Assembly: GCF_000004075.3 (NCBI RefSeq) | Contig: NC_026659.2 | Location: forward strand, 25,004,272 to 25,068,271 | Reading direction: 5' to 3' | Origin: Cucumis sativus | Lineage: Eukaryota > Streptophyta > Magnoliopsida > Cucurbitales > Cucurbitaceae | DNA length: 64,000 bases | Shown: positions 49,558 to 62,362 of the stretch, piece after piece | Numbering within the stretch: the first letter of the stretch is position 1 | How the letters are laid out: the number at the start of each line of letters is the position of its first letter | The notes under the pieces: model-generated | The model's input: only the letters and a program-made list of their open reading frames with translations | Databases searched by the model: none | What the model was told of the DNA's origin: nothing | Made by a program: the position numbers and the translations under genes

Positions 49558-52500
49558 CTAGGATGCAGCATCCTTCCCAACAATATTCACGAGCTCAATC
49601 GTCGCTGCTTCCATTACTGCCTCAAAATTGACATTTGTATACCTACCCCTACCATCCCAAATGCTTTAAGTCAGATTGGTGGCTTATCTTTCAAGCAACA
49701 TTTAATTACAGTGTCAGACTTTCTTTCTTCCGACGAGTTTAGATAAATCCAAAATTAACTGATGTAAAAGCGGTTCATCAGCTAAGTATTTGCTAATGAT
49801 GACTGGTGCTGTCCTTCATTCTCAATAAAATGAAATAGTACGAAAGAGTTCGATTAAAACTAAGAGAAATTAGGATACCAGAAATGCGTTCTTGACCAAA
49901 TTGTAGATGGATAAGCTGGGCTTCCAATGCCATGCATAATCCTTGCAACGGCTCTGGGAGTGAATTTAGCCTGTGAGTTGCTCTGTAGAAAAACCTGTTA
50001 CAGCAGAAGGTAAGAGCTTTCCCAACAACCGAGAACTAACCTGTTTATCTGGCAGTGCACTTACTTTTATATCTGCTCGGAGGAATGGGCTGCACATGAA
50101 TAATATTGATGTAAGCATGATTACATACCTCAAATACAAACAAGAAATGGACAAGAGCGGAAGTTAACATTTTTTTTTGGAAGGACATTAAATAATCATG
50201 CCGGTAGTATCACTACTACTGTATAAATAATCCACTTGTCAAATTTCGTTTAACTATTGAATCTCTTTTCATTTCTTCTAGTTGTACAATCAGAATTAGT
50301 GCTTGTACATTGTACGTACCTGCTCTGGCTCATTTTATTTGGAGTATCATAAGTATCACCCTCCTGGAAATAAGAACAAATCTTTTCTTCTAAGCATGGA
50401 GTCTGCTCAAAGTTACAGCAGGCCTGAGTCTTCTTTCCATACAAATTTATAGCAGAAGTCACCGCATCAAACATGGCATCCAGCTTCCTAAGCTGAAAAC
50501 AAAGTCGACCGGCTTGATTTAAAGAAAGCATATAACATCCACCCAGAATGTCAATCTACGAGTGGTGGTCACTCACAGAGTAGAAAGGCTTGGTTGCATG
50601 TAAATTACGAAGTCTAAACAGCAGTATTTTCAATTTTGGCCCTAAGGTGTTTAGGATGGAAAGTAACAACAATACATCTGAATAAATTTTTGGTGCTTTG
50701 ACTGGAGAAATACAAATCAACAGATTTGAATGCGTCAAATAATTTGGACTTCTAATATAAACAAAGTAGCGTAAGGTTTAAAAAGTTGTATTATATATGC
50801 TATTTGAATAACAAATAGGTGCAACTTGCAAGTGTCTTGAACATTTTTTGGATGAGAAGTATAGATGAAAAAGGTTAAGGCACAGTTTTTCTGTCGGTAT
50901 CACGGCCATCTATTATGGTATTATTTACAGGTTTTTTTGCTTCCTATACTGTGACTATGGAAACATGAAAAACATGATTTCGAATTTGGATTTTTTACCT
51001 CCGGAATGACACGTGAATAGATTAACAAATGCATAGTAAAGTCAGAATTAACTACCTTACTAGTCTGGATTTCGGACAACCATTTTCTAAGATGCGCTGA
51101 CAGAGAACAAAAATCTTCAGGGGTTTTCAAAATTGTATAACAGTAGGCCATATCCTTCATCTCGTACGTTACTTCTCCCTTCAACTAAAACAGTACAGGA
51201 AAGAAACTAATTAGTACATAAAAGAAGTGGACAATAGAGACAAAATTACAACGTATAACACTGTAACACATGCTATAGCTTCTCAATAACTTTTTAAATC
51301 ACATATCTCCACGGTTAAAAGGATAAATGAAACCAACGCTGCATTTGAATCCATTGATATCAATGAAAAATTAGTCCAACCCGTTTCCAAATTATAATCA
51401 TCCGTGCAACTAAATTAATAAAATTGAAAAAGAAGAAAACAATAAACCAGGGCCATTTAACAGGCATCCACTCATCTTCAATACTTCAAACTGAATATTT
51501 ATGTATTGTTCAACATTGATAAACACCGGTACATTGAGTAATTCAGAGTGATTTAATTTTTAAAATGAAAGGCCAAACAATCTTGTTTGAAGATAAAACA
51601 ACTCAAATGCACTGGCCAAATTTTGTGTAATGGCAAGAAAAAAAAATTAAAAGAAACGACGAGCTTTCCATTTACAATCAACCGTACCTTGAGATTTTGC
51701 AAATGATTTGAGAGACTGGTAGCTGAAATCCCAATACTATTGACCACCGTGAGCATGTCAAAAACATGCTGCCCTTGCTTAGTTTCAGACCTAAAGTTCC
51801 CGAATTAATAACCTGATCCAAAAAGATAACTTTTTCCCCAAAGGTGCATGGTGTTAAATTGGTCAAGATCAAAACTACTCACTTCTTCAAAATTTCTGCA
51901 ACAACGATATCTTTGTCAGCAAGCATCGCTGGTGAAGTCTGCACCAAGCACAATATACAAAAACATTAAGCACCGGATAAATGAACCAATCCCAACTCTT
52001 TTTCCAAATATTGATCGCAATAAAAGACTACCAGTAGATCGTAGATGGATCAATTGCGTTTATTACAAGAATATTGACAATATGTCTGTAGTGCACCACT
52101 GATTAAGTCAAAAGCTGTAAAAACTATGGTAGTCCATTCTCACGAAGCAATCAAATTATCAATTGAGCTTTCATAGTCGGAAAGTGAGAAAGATAAAAGA
52201 AGTCATCGAAGGCCAACCTTGTGAAAATTCAAAGAGCACGTCACATTTAATTGAGGAAGTACGCGCAAATATTGCATTTCTCCCAGCTCCAAGTATGTCA
52301 GAATAGTAATCATCACCTGTCACAGATAAAACCAAGTGAGAAGCAACTTTGCCAGGAAAAATAAGTCTGGACAAATTTGGTAAGCCACTATTTTATTAGA
52401 AACGAGACAAATATATCAATCAAAGAAGAATATCTTAAAGAAAATAATAGTGAAGGAAGCGACCTCTTCTTTCATGTCAAATTTACGTGATGCCGGTTCT

Positions 52501-55500
52501 TTGACTATTGAATACACCTTTCCACACAAACTATTGTTACCAGAGAACACTTCACTGAGGAATTTGTTTATGTTGTATTCATCGACTCCATCACTGTTCA
52601 TGCAATATTTCGAATCAGTTCCCAAATCACATAATCCTTGTAGAACTGACAAAATTAAGAAAAATTATATCACATGACCTGTGCATAAGACTTCGAAGCT
52701 TGAAATAGGTGTCATTGTCAAGAAATAAATGACAGTAGGATAATCTACCATCCCGACCAGCACGCCCTATCTCCTGCAAGAAGTATACAATTAATCGATA
52801 TACATGGCATGTCATATTAGAAAATGAAGAACTGGTTGGAAGAAAACCTACTTGAACATACTCCTCCAAGCTTTCCGGCAAGCTGTAGTGGATTACCTGA
52901 AACAATTAACTTGTACTTTTTTACTGTTCAAATATGATTGTTCAAATAGTGAAATACTCCAAAACCAATAAAAGCTAAATTTGATGCTGGAAAATTTATC
53001 TCATGAGCACAGTATGGATTTCATTTCAAGTTATTATAATCCTCCAAAGCTAATGATCTATTGCATTGCATGCACAAAGTTGTGGAATTGATGTATACAG
53101 ATGATTCCAAAATCAGATCACTCGCTCCTTTTTGGTACCGATATCCAAAAACCAAGCTCTTGTTTTTATTTTTTAATTTCTGACATTCGCTGACATAAAG
53201 CATCTTTAGAGACATTAGCGGTTAGAATACTGAAAGAAGGTCATGTTACTACTTCATTGCTGGTCAACCACTTCAACATATCAGGAATATCTCAAGGCTG
53301 TATGCAGTTATAACAGGGAATAAAACAATTCGAAAATGCTCCATAAATCCTTACAGCACCAACGTCCCTCTTGTCAAGCCCCATGCCGAAAGCCACAGTT
53401 GCAACAACCTTTAGAAAAAGTGTCATTCAAAGCATTAAGAGAGAATAATTATTCATAACATTTATATCGCACATAAATATTAGAGGAATATGGTACCTCA
53501 CCACTCTAATCTTGTTTGAACAAAAGTTCTCTTGTATGCGTTTGCGATCTTTAGCAAGAAGACCACTGTGATAACTCTGATTGGCAATAGTAAAAAACAA
53601 ATCAGATTTACTTTTTAAATACCCAAAAAAGGTAATCGTCGTTAATCATAACTAGCTAAGTTGCAGAAGTGACCTTTGCGGAGATGCCATTATCAGACAA
53701 GTATCTGCTTACTAAATCAGTTTCTAACTGCAACATCAAAGAAGAGAGCAATCATGGCTAGTTATAAGTTCAAAATCTATCCAGACAATTAATTAAAATT
53801 GAAGAACACTATTGGGTCACAGTGCAAAATAATGAACAAACTACATTTTCATCTTCAGAAACACTTAAATTATGTAGGAAGAGGACTTTCAACACTACCA
53901 CACAATGAAACAGTACAAAATCCCCAACAATGTTAATTTGATCGTTTCATTCCACACTCACTCAAAAGACAGATAGATAGCTAGAGGGTGAGCTTATGTT
54001 GCATTCAAACTTCCATGTACTCATATTAATATGTTATTGACAGAGAAATTTCAGCATTTTGAACACTGAATACACAAACAAACCTGAAACTTGCAGTAGA
54101 TAATAATGCTCTGGACTTCAGATATGGGAGAAGACTTGATTAGCCTCAGTAGATCTTTCACTCTTAATTTCAGCACATTCACCAAATCAAATTGAAAAGT
54201 TGAAAGAGTTAATTAAAAGGATCCATACAATAAAGAGAAAAAGGGTTGTTAAGGAGACAATTTAACTCTCATAATTTTATACTTGCCTGTTTGTACTCAT
54301 TGACACTGACAATTGTAGATTTGTCCTTACTGTAGTTCTTAGAATAAGATTGTCAGAAGGAATTTCTAACGCAGTCATGATTGCTTGCATGGTTGAAGTA
54401 GTTGCCGTTGCTGTCATTGCAAGAATGGAGTTAACATTGAGTTCAGCTCGAAGTAGAGATGCTCTTAGCCTCATATATGAAGGTCGAAAGTTGTGAGACC
54501 TAGTAAGATCATACTGAATAAAGTTAGATTAGTTCATTCATGCCATTACATATGCTGAAAGCCAGAGGCCTCATAAGTGCAGTGTCTAAATAAGAAAATG
54601 ATGCTGGTCTTGGTTCAAAAGTGAAATGGGAAATTGACTCGCCATTCAGATATACAGTGAGCTTCATCCACCACAAGAAGCGATACCACTAAGCTGCTAG
54701 AAAATATTGACAGAAAATCTGTGTTCTGAAACCTTTCGGGTGAAACAAAGAGAACCTGAAAATATATATACAAACTTAGCCATGTGATGACTGATGATGA
54801 CATGCAACAATAATTATCAAGTCATAGTTGTTCGCATTCGAACAATACTTGTATTAACATTTAAATGCAAGATGATCATTCAATAGATTCATCAAAAAGA
54901 GTTGCAAGAAAAAATCACAACACTCTGCAACAAAGAGAGTAAAGGATAGGAGTATTCCCATTCATGTACCTTAATAGTGCCTTGGATAAGCAGCCTCACT
55001 GTTTCAGCTACTTCTTCAGATCTCTAAAAATACAAAAGAATGATCAAGTCAAGTTGCTAGCTCTTCAACACTTTGTGATCATGTAAGTGCAAATATTGTT
55101 TGAAAAGCTTGATAAGGAAATGGACCAAGGACTACCTGACTGCTGCATAAGAAGCCACCCTGAATTACAGGTGGCAATTGTTTTAGCTGATCTATCATCA
55201 ACGCCACCAAAGGACTAACAACAACGGTTATCCCAGGTAGAATCATTGCCGGTATTTGATAACAAATTGATTTTCCAGCACCAGTGGGCAAAACGACCAT
55301 TGTTGATTTCCCGGCCAGCACCATTTTGATTGCCTCTAACTGCCCATCTTGGAAAGAATCGTATCCATAAGCTAACGTCAACAACTTCACCAAGTTATCA
55401 TCAGATGGGTCATTTCGCACATTGGATATAGTCTCTTCGATGGTAATCGGATCAAATTTCGCACCTCCATTACCCTGCTTCTGAGGATGCTGCGTTGTTT

Positions 55501-56392
55501 CTGTAACCAAACCATCCTCATCGCAGAAACTACCCGCCTCTTCGGAGTCTTCAGTTTTTAGGTTCGTCTTAGTCTTTCGACGTGGCCGGTAACTACTCCG
55601 CTCGCCATACTTTCTCTTGCTAAATTTCTTAATAAATTTCCGTTTCCCACCGTTCATGTTAAGCTTCACAAAGTTGCCTTCACCTCCACATTTGCGCACT
55701 TTGATTGGCGGAACAGAAACGTGAGTTCCAATCAAGTTAGGATGTGTCCTTACGGATTTCACCCGATTCCCGAGACTACAAACATCATCTTTCATCCCCC
55801 AATCAGCCGTTGAACAACCAGCAATCTCAGTTTCAGCATTGTTCAACTGAATCGGCTCCAACAAAGTCCGATTATCCTCGGAAGTCTCAAAATTAAGACT
55901 GGATCGACGAAATTTCATGAAGGATGGCGACTTCGAGAAGAACCCAGCTGGAAGCATCTCCATTGATTCGGAGGACGAAATGGCGCGACTCTGATCAGAC
56001 GCCCGTCGGATTTGATATGGCAGAGTCGGAAGAGGAGTCCAATCGGGAGAAGGTTCTTTCTCAGAATGCTTCACATCAGATGATGGAGGCTGTTTAGTAA
56101 CTCTGGATGAGGGTTTTAGGTGTTTCGAATTGGCCATACGCGGGAGTGAAGAAGAGGCTTTGCTGAAGTTAGGATTAGGTTTTGAGGATGAAGTGAAGAG
56201 AGTAGATGAAGAAGACGAAGGCTTTGAAGCTCTGGGTGGAGTGGCGGAGACGTGAGATGCATCGGAATCTGAGTCTGAATCGGAATTCATGTTGTGTAGT
56301 GTCGTCGGGAAATTGGAGGAAGAACTCAGAGCAGCGGCTGAAGAAGAGGAGGAAGAAGGATTTCTATTTCCCGGTATAAGTTTTCCCGCCAA
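49558..56392 (-). CDS. RECQL5: RecQ-family 3'-5' DNA helicase, plant RecQ5 type
   Basis: ATP-dependent DNA helicase of the RecQ family acting in nuclear DNA repair and recombination. Nineteen exons: 55136-56392, 54970-55023, 54643-54755, 54287-54499, 54084-54162, 53674-53727, 53502-53576, 53355-53408, 52852-52896, 52679-52773, 52464-52593, 52218-52316, 51883-51938, 51688-51790, 51056-51184, 50320-50492, 50065-50089, 49879-49994, 49558-49648; 986 residues. A long disordered Ser-rich N-terminus with basic clusters is followed by Walker A (LPTGAGKSICYQIP, ~365), DEAH (VVDEAHCISEW, 467-470), LAMTATATT, ATVAFGMGLDK and motif VI (QEIGRAGRDGR). The C-terminal part (ADIKVFLQSN, ARIMHGIGSPAYPS) is the plant RecQ5 extension. 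Introns after exons 3 and 4 use GC donors (ATG|gcgagt, CAG|gcaagt). The Met at 56290 (MNSDSDSDSDASHVSATPPR) aligns with the start of the Arabidopsis protein and is an equally good start. Confidence 0.95.
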
Positions 56393-58263
56393 ATATCATG
56401 GGTTCCCGGGCCGGACCACTTTTCAGGGTTCCGCTCCGAAGTCCGAAACCATTTTCTCGGATCAAAGAAAAAAATTAATAATAATTAGGTTGTTTTTTAC
56501 TCTAAACTAAACCAATTCTTTATATTGTAATCACTATTGTTAAAAATTAAATAATTGATCAAAATTTGTGTTGGAAATATTCATCCAATATTTAATACAA
56601 CGTAAAATACTTTAATTTAAAGATTTTATCAATATATGAATGAATATTTTCATCAATAGTCGATATCAATAACATTTTTTAAAAACTACAAATATAAAAA
56701 AATTAATCCTACTTCTACTTTGTTGAATTGAATCTCAAATAAGCTTGTTATATACGTCTATATTTTTATAAACAAATTTTATTGTTTTAATCTTTGTAAT
56801 ATTATATTTGTTAATAAATCAATTTTGATTCATAACTTTGAAAGAATTATTCGTCTATGTGGTTGAGTTGTTGTGGATTTACTATATTTCGCTAGATAAG
56901 GGTGTCTCATCTAAACATGTCGCAAGTATGAATTAGTACGGTGGTTTTGTTCGTGCAATCACATTTTTTTCCTAAAAAGCAAATTAAGAAGGAAAAATAC
57001 AATTAGTCAATAAATATACAAATTAGAGATAGAAAATCTAAGAACACATATTTGAAAACAAGAGGTTCATAGAAAAATATTTGTACATGTGTTTTCGATA
57101 TATTCATAAACTAGATTCTTACTTTAAAAAAAATATTTGTTTAATATTGTGTATTTGTAAATCACAAAACTAGTTCTATATACCACCACTAATTAGTTGA
57201 CAATAAGATATTACAAATTTATTTATGAATATAATTTATATTTTAAAAATTGATTAAATTTTAAAGTTAAGTCATATGGTTATGATAATGCTTTCTAAAT
57301 AGTTCCTACTAAACGACTATTTTCTAATAAATCTTTTTAAGATCATGAACCAAATTTGTAATTTAACCTAAAAGTTTGGAATTTTTTTAATTATATATAT
57401 ATTTACACCATTAATTTATATTTTGTCAATTAGGTTATTTTATTTTACAAATTTTCAAAAGTTAATCTAAGTATTATTTTGTAACATTACATAATATACC
57501 ATACATATTACAGTAAGAAAAATATTAAAACTATTTACAAAATATACAAAAATCAAATTCTACCTATGTTCTATTTAAATTTATTTTGCTATGTTTTATA
57601 AATAGTTTGAGAAATTTTTCATTATCGACAATTATCCTATAAAATGAATTGTACTTACAACAAACTTATTTGTATTTATAAATGTTTTATAGACGTCTTT
57701 AAATAGTATTTAATACTATTTTACATTGGCAGTGTCAAAATTTGCACATTTTAGATCATAGAATACAAAATTTGAGTCATCTAGTAAACATATATTAGCT
57801 CAACTCGGATTCTCTATCAAACAAATTCGAAATTGTTCCATAAATGTACAAACTTCAACATCAACCAAACAAAGCAACACCCAAAACTAAAGATGAATAA
57901 ATATATAGAGAGAGATAGAGAGGGAATTAACAATTGATTAACGTCAAAGTAGAAGAATAAAAGAAAGAACAAAGAAATTTCATATTGAGTTTCATATTAT
58001 ATTAGGCAACCAAAGATTGGGTAAACATTTTCCCACCAAAGACATCTATTCCTTATCTAATCTTCACCAATCAAATACAATTTAAAAATTCAAATCAAGC
58101 ATAAATATATACACATAATCACATAATTAACCGTGCACGATACTTAAAATCTAATCCCCAATCCTAATCCCAAAACAATTTCATCATTATAAACCCTAAT
58201 CCAATCATAACTCACTACGTAATAAGAAACCAAGAAATCGCATTAATCTCATCATCACCATCA
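56393..58263. other. Divergent intergenic region, RecQ5 to TLC gene
   Basis: Very AT-rich spacer carrying both divergent promoters. There is a short (GA)n-like purine run near 57906-57923 (agagagagatagagaggg) and a TATA-like AAATATATAC near 58104 upstream of the TLC gene. No ORF with family resemblance was seen. Confidence 0.6.
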
Positions 58264-58986
58264 ATGGACCTTCAGTTACCTCTCTTCTTCGCCATGTTTC
58301 TATTCGTCTACACCTTCGCTTACTCAGTTCTCCTTCGAAATTGGGGGCCAAAGCACAGATTAGAAGCTTCAAGTTGCTTCATATCCCTCGCCCATGGCAC
58401 TCCGGTCGTAATCCTCGCCGCAATCGCAATTCTCCAATCCCCAAATTCAACCGATTTTGCCGCTCCAAACACCAAATTCCAAGCACTAGTTCTCGAATAC
58501 AGCATAGCGTATTTCTCACTGGATCTTCTTCATTGCCTATTGTTTTCTCCAAATGATTTCGTCTTCATATTTCATCATCTAGCAGTGCTTTACGTCTTCG
58601 TTACATGTAATTACATTGTTGGTTGTGGGGCTGTACCGATTCTAGGGCTGTTGGTGGTGGCGGAATTGAGCAGTGGGTGCCAAAATGCTTGGACCCTTGC
58701 GGGGTATAGAAGGACGGAAATGGTAGCCGCGGCTAAGTTTGAGGAGTTTGTGGCTCCGTATTTCTTAACGTTTTATAGTGTTTTACGAGTGGGATTGGCG
58801 CCGGTGGTTGTGTGCAAAATGGGGGAATTTTATGTTGGGAGCTTGGGAATGAGTGGGAATTTGATTCCCACATGGGCTTGGATTTCTTGGATGTGTGTTA
58901 TTGGTTTAGCTATTTTTGGTAGTGTGTTGTGGGTTGGAAATCATTGGCTTCTTTGGTTTCACCGCATAACCAATACAAAATCGTAA
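58264..58986 (+). CDS. TLC-domain (TRAM-LAG1-CLN8) membrane protein, TMEM136-like
   Basis: Single-exon gene of 240 residues. TLC proteins are ER or endomembrane proteins linked to lipid sensing, synthesis or trafficking; the function of this plant group is not established. Visible features: an N-terminal membrane segment (LFFAMFLFVYTFAYSVLL) that may also serve as signal anchor, the soluble segment RNWGPKHRLEASSCFISLAHG, further hydrophobic segments at about 46-58, 108-133 and 206-225, and the TLC His-containing motif FVFIFHHLAVLYVFVTCNY. WISWMCVIGLAIFGSVLW forms the last membrane span, followed by a short basic tail (HRITNTKS). The ATG sits in a good context (catcaATGG), and the frame is closed upstream. 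The intronless structure is common for this plant family. It is distinct from ceramide synthase (LOH), as it lacks the longer Lag motif. Confidence 0.9.
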   Translation: MDLQLPLFFAMFLFVYTFAYSVLLRNWGPKHRLEASSCFISLAHGTPVVILAAIAILQSPNSTDFAAPNTKFQALVLEYSIAYFSLDLLHCLLFSPNDFVFIFHHLAVLYVFVTCNYIVGCGAVPILGLLVVAELSSGCQNAWTLAGYRRTEMVAAAKFEEFVAPYFLTFYSVLRVGLAPVVVCKMGEFYVGSLGMSGNLIPTWAWISWMCVIGLAIFGSVLWVGNHWLLWFHRITNTKS

Positions 58987-59053
58987 GTTTGTCTATATCT
59001 CACTGAATTGTTTAATTATAATTTGACATAAATTCGATCTTTTGTGTGTAAAG

Positions 59054-59415
59054 TACGAGTAAGCATGGAAGACCAAAAAACCAAACCTAAATGAGTTGAT
59101 TTAGGTCGAAAGGGCAAGATCCATTTATTAGTCTAGTTAAATTTATTTGATATGTTTAAAAAATCCTCCACATTTTATTTATTTACTGCCAATTTTTAAT
59201 GCAAATGATTTTATTTTGTAGTATATTTTTATGTTTTTATTAATTAACCTCGAAAAAGTGGGAGAGAAATGAAAGAGAGTAGAAAGCAAAACAAAAAAGA
59301 GACAAAATTGACTGACCGAAAGTCAGTTTGGTCAGTTTTGTTGCTAACGTCAGGTCAACAACTTCCATACATGGTCGGTCGAAGTTGGGTTGATTGATCG
59401 ATCGTTGATCACTCC
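59054..59415. mobile_element. Dispersed repeat, copy 2 (TACGAGTAAGCATG family)
   Basis: It opens with TACGAGTAAGCATG, the same 14 bases as the copy at 44491, and continues with 'agaccaaaaaaccaaacc'. The right end (59385-59415) read on the minus strand gives GGAGTGATCAACGATCGATC, weakly inverted with respect to the left. The interior has 'ggtcggtcgaagttggg' words, which are typical of plant repeats with 'ggtcggt' motifs. The class and boundaries are tentative. Confidence 0.35.
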
Positions 59416-59506
59416 TAGTGTAATGATAACTTGATCGACCGTTGTCACCCCTAGTGTAATGATAACTTGACCGACCGTTGTCACCCCAGTGTAATGATAA
59501 CTTGAT
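59416..59506. repeat. 36-bp tandem repeat, about 2.5 copies
   Basis: Copies at 59416-59451 and 59452-59487 (unit opens TAGTGTAATGATAACTTGA and ends GTTGTCACCCC) differ at one base. A third, partial copy missing its first base follows at 59488-59506. The array directly adjoins the right end of the dispersed element and may have grown from its terminus. Confidence 0.85.
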
Positions 59507-60147
59507 ACGTATAAAATTGAAAGTTCATTCCTAATAGAAAAATATATTTAGTTGCGTCGATAAATTTAGTAGTACTCACCGACGTAATATCATTTAAGTG
59601 AATATTATTATTATTATTTGAAATTGTTTTCATTGGATTGGAATCATTGAATTTAGGTTTTATCATTAATTGCATTATATATATTTCTTGCTATATAAAC
59701 AAATTTATAAAGAGTAAGCAAATAAATACATAAATGGATACAATTAATTAAAAGTTTTAATCAATACAAACAAAAACTAAAATCACATTTAAGAAGCAAA
59801 AAAGGATAAATAATGTAACAAACGAATAATTAAAGAAAAGGTAATGAATTAACTGGAATTACATTGCACATATAATCAAACATAACATAACACAACACAG
59901 CCCTATTAGTATTTCCAACCTATTGAAATAAAAAGCTTCCAATAAGTAAGGTAGAAAATACAAATTTCACTCTTTTTTTTTCTTCTTCTATTGAAATGAC
60001 TATAAACTTTTTGCATTTTCTTGGCACTTTATAGAAAAACATAATTGTTGGGCTAAAAGATAGCACATTATTTAATTTAGCTACATGTGGTATAAAGTTA
60101 GTTGCAAAATTTGATGAGTATTATTGCAACTTCCAGTGATTTTATTT

Positions 60148-62362
60148 CTATGAGAAGAATTGGTAATTCTTGGCTGAAAGGATGAGCGTTCTCATCCCTC
60201 CGATGGGTGATAGAACCATCAACAAAACTCCAAATACAATGCATATCTGAACCAAATCATCATATCACTTTAAATTAGAAAACAAAAAGGTTAGGATCGA
60301 AAATAATGGATTTGGTAAATGTTTAGTTTTTTATATAGGACTAAATTCTAATTTTTTTCGAGTTATAGGGCTAAATTTGTAATATGACAAAAAGTAAATT
60401 AATACCCAATTTATGATCCAAGATAGGCTGAATCTCCTGGGCTTACAAATGGCCAACCACATGGTGCAAGGGAGCTGGAAATTGAAGAGTTTGAAATTGA
60501 GGTTAAACTTCTACCAGATTGCGAAAACTAGATCTAAGTTTTGTTATATCTGCTAATACTTTAAAGTTGATTGTTATATTTATCGGGTCGTGAGGTGGAT
60601 TTGTTAAAGAAAGGTATATATAATTGCTTACAAAGTAAGTAGTGGGAGCAAAAGCAAGGCCTCCAAAGAAACCAAGAAGGCCACCAAAGAAAGGGACAGC
60701 TATACCCACAAGCATTGTAAAGGCTGCAACCCAAAAGTAAAAACACAAATAGTGAAGGAATTGGACCATCAAACAAAATTAAGAAAGAAAATATGGTCGT
60801 TTCATGAACTAACATGGTTGCATTTTATTAATCGTTTTAACTCACCGACATATAAACTTCGGGTTATGAATCGAAGTCGGAAACAAGGTTTAAACTTTAA
60901 TCTTTTCACCAACAAGGTCTCGATCATGTCAAACACTGGCATAGCGTAGATCTGCTTACACATAAAAGAAACATAACAATATTAGCATATTCAAGAAAGC
61001 ATTCTTAAACTTTCAATTGTAAAAGTACCTGGTAGCTGCCAACGACGTGGACGACAACAAACATGTTGGCAGTGGCAATGAGCCAGGCGGGTTTCTCAAG
61101 AGAAATTAGGATGTTGTCTTCAACTGCGTTACCGAAGACCCAATAGCCAATCATGGCAACAGGGAAGTAACATACAGCCACAACCAAGTAAGCCAAAATG
61201 ACTCCTTTCCACATGGGGCCTTTGGAAGGCTTTTCAGGAGTGGAAGGAATGGTAGCTTGGATCTCCAAAACAACATTATGACCAGCAAAAGCAAAAGCCA
61301 CTTCCCCCAGTCCACTCAAGAAGTGAAAAACACCATCTGATGTGCTACTTGCTTTGTAGCTATAGTCCACATTGGGCTGCACCCCTTTCTCCAAGGAAGC
61401 AACCCAAGCAATGGTGGAGTAGCTGAGAGACATGACCGCCGCGGCGAGAGAGACGCCGGAGATGGAGTTGAAATTGGGGAGGTGAGAGAGAACGAAATGT
61501 ATGGAGGCGAAAATGACGATGAAGTAAGAGGTTTTGATTTGAGAGCAGCTAGGACAAACTGTCTCATGGAACTTTTTTAACGACTTGCCACCAGTGACCA
61601 TGTAAACAATGTTGACACCAATTTCAACGGTTAGTTGTTGAGGAACCACAATCCAAAGGCCGAGCTTTTCGCCAAAGGCATGTTGGCCTAGCTCATGGTA
61701 CCTATCAAACCTCTTTCCTGGCACCATCTCATGCATCTCCACCATTTGCCATAACGTATATAGTGTAATGATCCATGATAGAATCATTATCACTGAACCA
61801 GGTCCCCTGTTAATCACCGCCAAATTCATCAAATGAGTGAAAATCAATACATCAATACTCAAACATCATTTCGGATTCGACTCATCTTTTTGCATACTTC
61901 AACCACGTAAACAAATGTTTTCCATATGAAAAAAAAGAAAGATAACTGCAACATGGTATAGGTTACATTGTCGAACATTGTCTTTTGTTTTAAAACTACG
62001 TCAGATTAGAGCATTCTAGAGAAACTAATTGAGATTCAAAACGATGTGGCTGTGTTTTAGAAAGAAAAGTTGAATTTCCATCCGTTACAGTTCAACGTCA
62101 CACCATTTCAGATCCCAACTTTAAAGGCGAGATTAACAAAGAAGAAGAAGAAGAAGAAGAAGAAGAAAGAAAAAAAGTACCATCCAAGCTCGGACATGGC
62201 ATAAGGAAGGCTAAGAACACCAGCACCAACCATGGCAGTAACATTATGAAAAGCAGCATACCACCATTTAGCATTCCTTGAAGAAGTAATTGGAAGCCAA
62301 TCATCAATGGCTTTCTGATTTGCATCCTTTCCACTCTGCTCTGCCATTTCCAGTTGAGTCAT
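60148..62362 (-). CDS. LHT1-like: Lysine/histidine transporter-type amino acid permease (LHT family, AAAP)
   Basis: Plasma-membrane proton-coupled amino acid transporter of the AAAP superfamily; LHT relatives take up neutral and acidic amino acids into root and mesophyll cells. Exons: 62181-62362, 61029-61806, 60846-60951, 60632-60723, 60406-60474, 60148-60246; all GT-AG and in phase, 441 residues (LHT1 has 446). The short soluble N-terminus is followed by [20 protein letters not shown] and [93 protein letters not shown] and the C-terminal [12 protein letters not shown]. About ten membrane spans are visible. ATG 62362 (MTQLEM) or 62347 (MAEQSG) could start it. Intron 1 begins beside a GAA microsatellite. 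Position suggests At1g67640 (LHT-like 2) as the ortholog, so the LHT1 name is by similarity only. Confidence 0.94.
62141..62167. repeat. (GAA)9 microsatellite at the 5' end of LHT-like intron 1
   Basis: Nine perfect GAA units on the plus strand (CTT repeats on the sense strand), 13 bases inside the intron from the splice donor at 62180. It is likely to be length-polymorphic and usable as a marker. Confidence 0.9.

Larger units (their letters stand above)
58987..60147. other. Convergent spacer, TLC gene to LHT-like gene
   Basis: Contains the TLC gene 3' UTR, a repeat element (59054-59415), a 36-bp tandem repeat (59416-59506) and, from about 59700, AT-rich 3' flank of the minus-strand transporter gene. 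No gene is supported. Confidence 0.6.
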
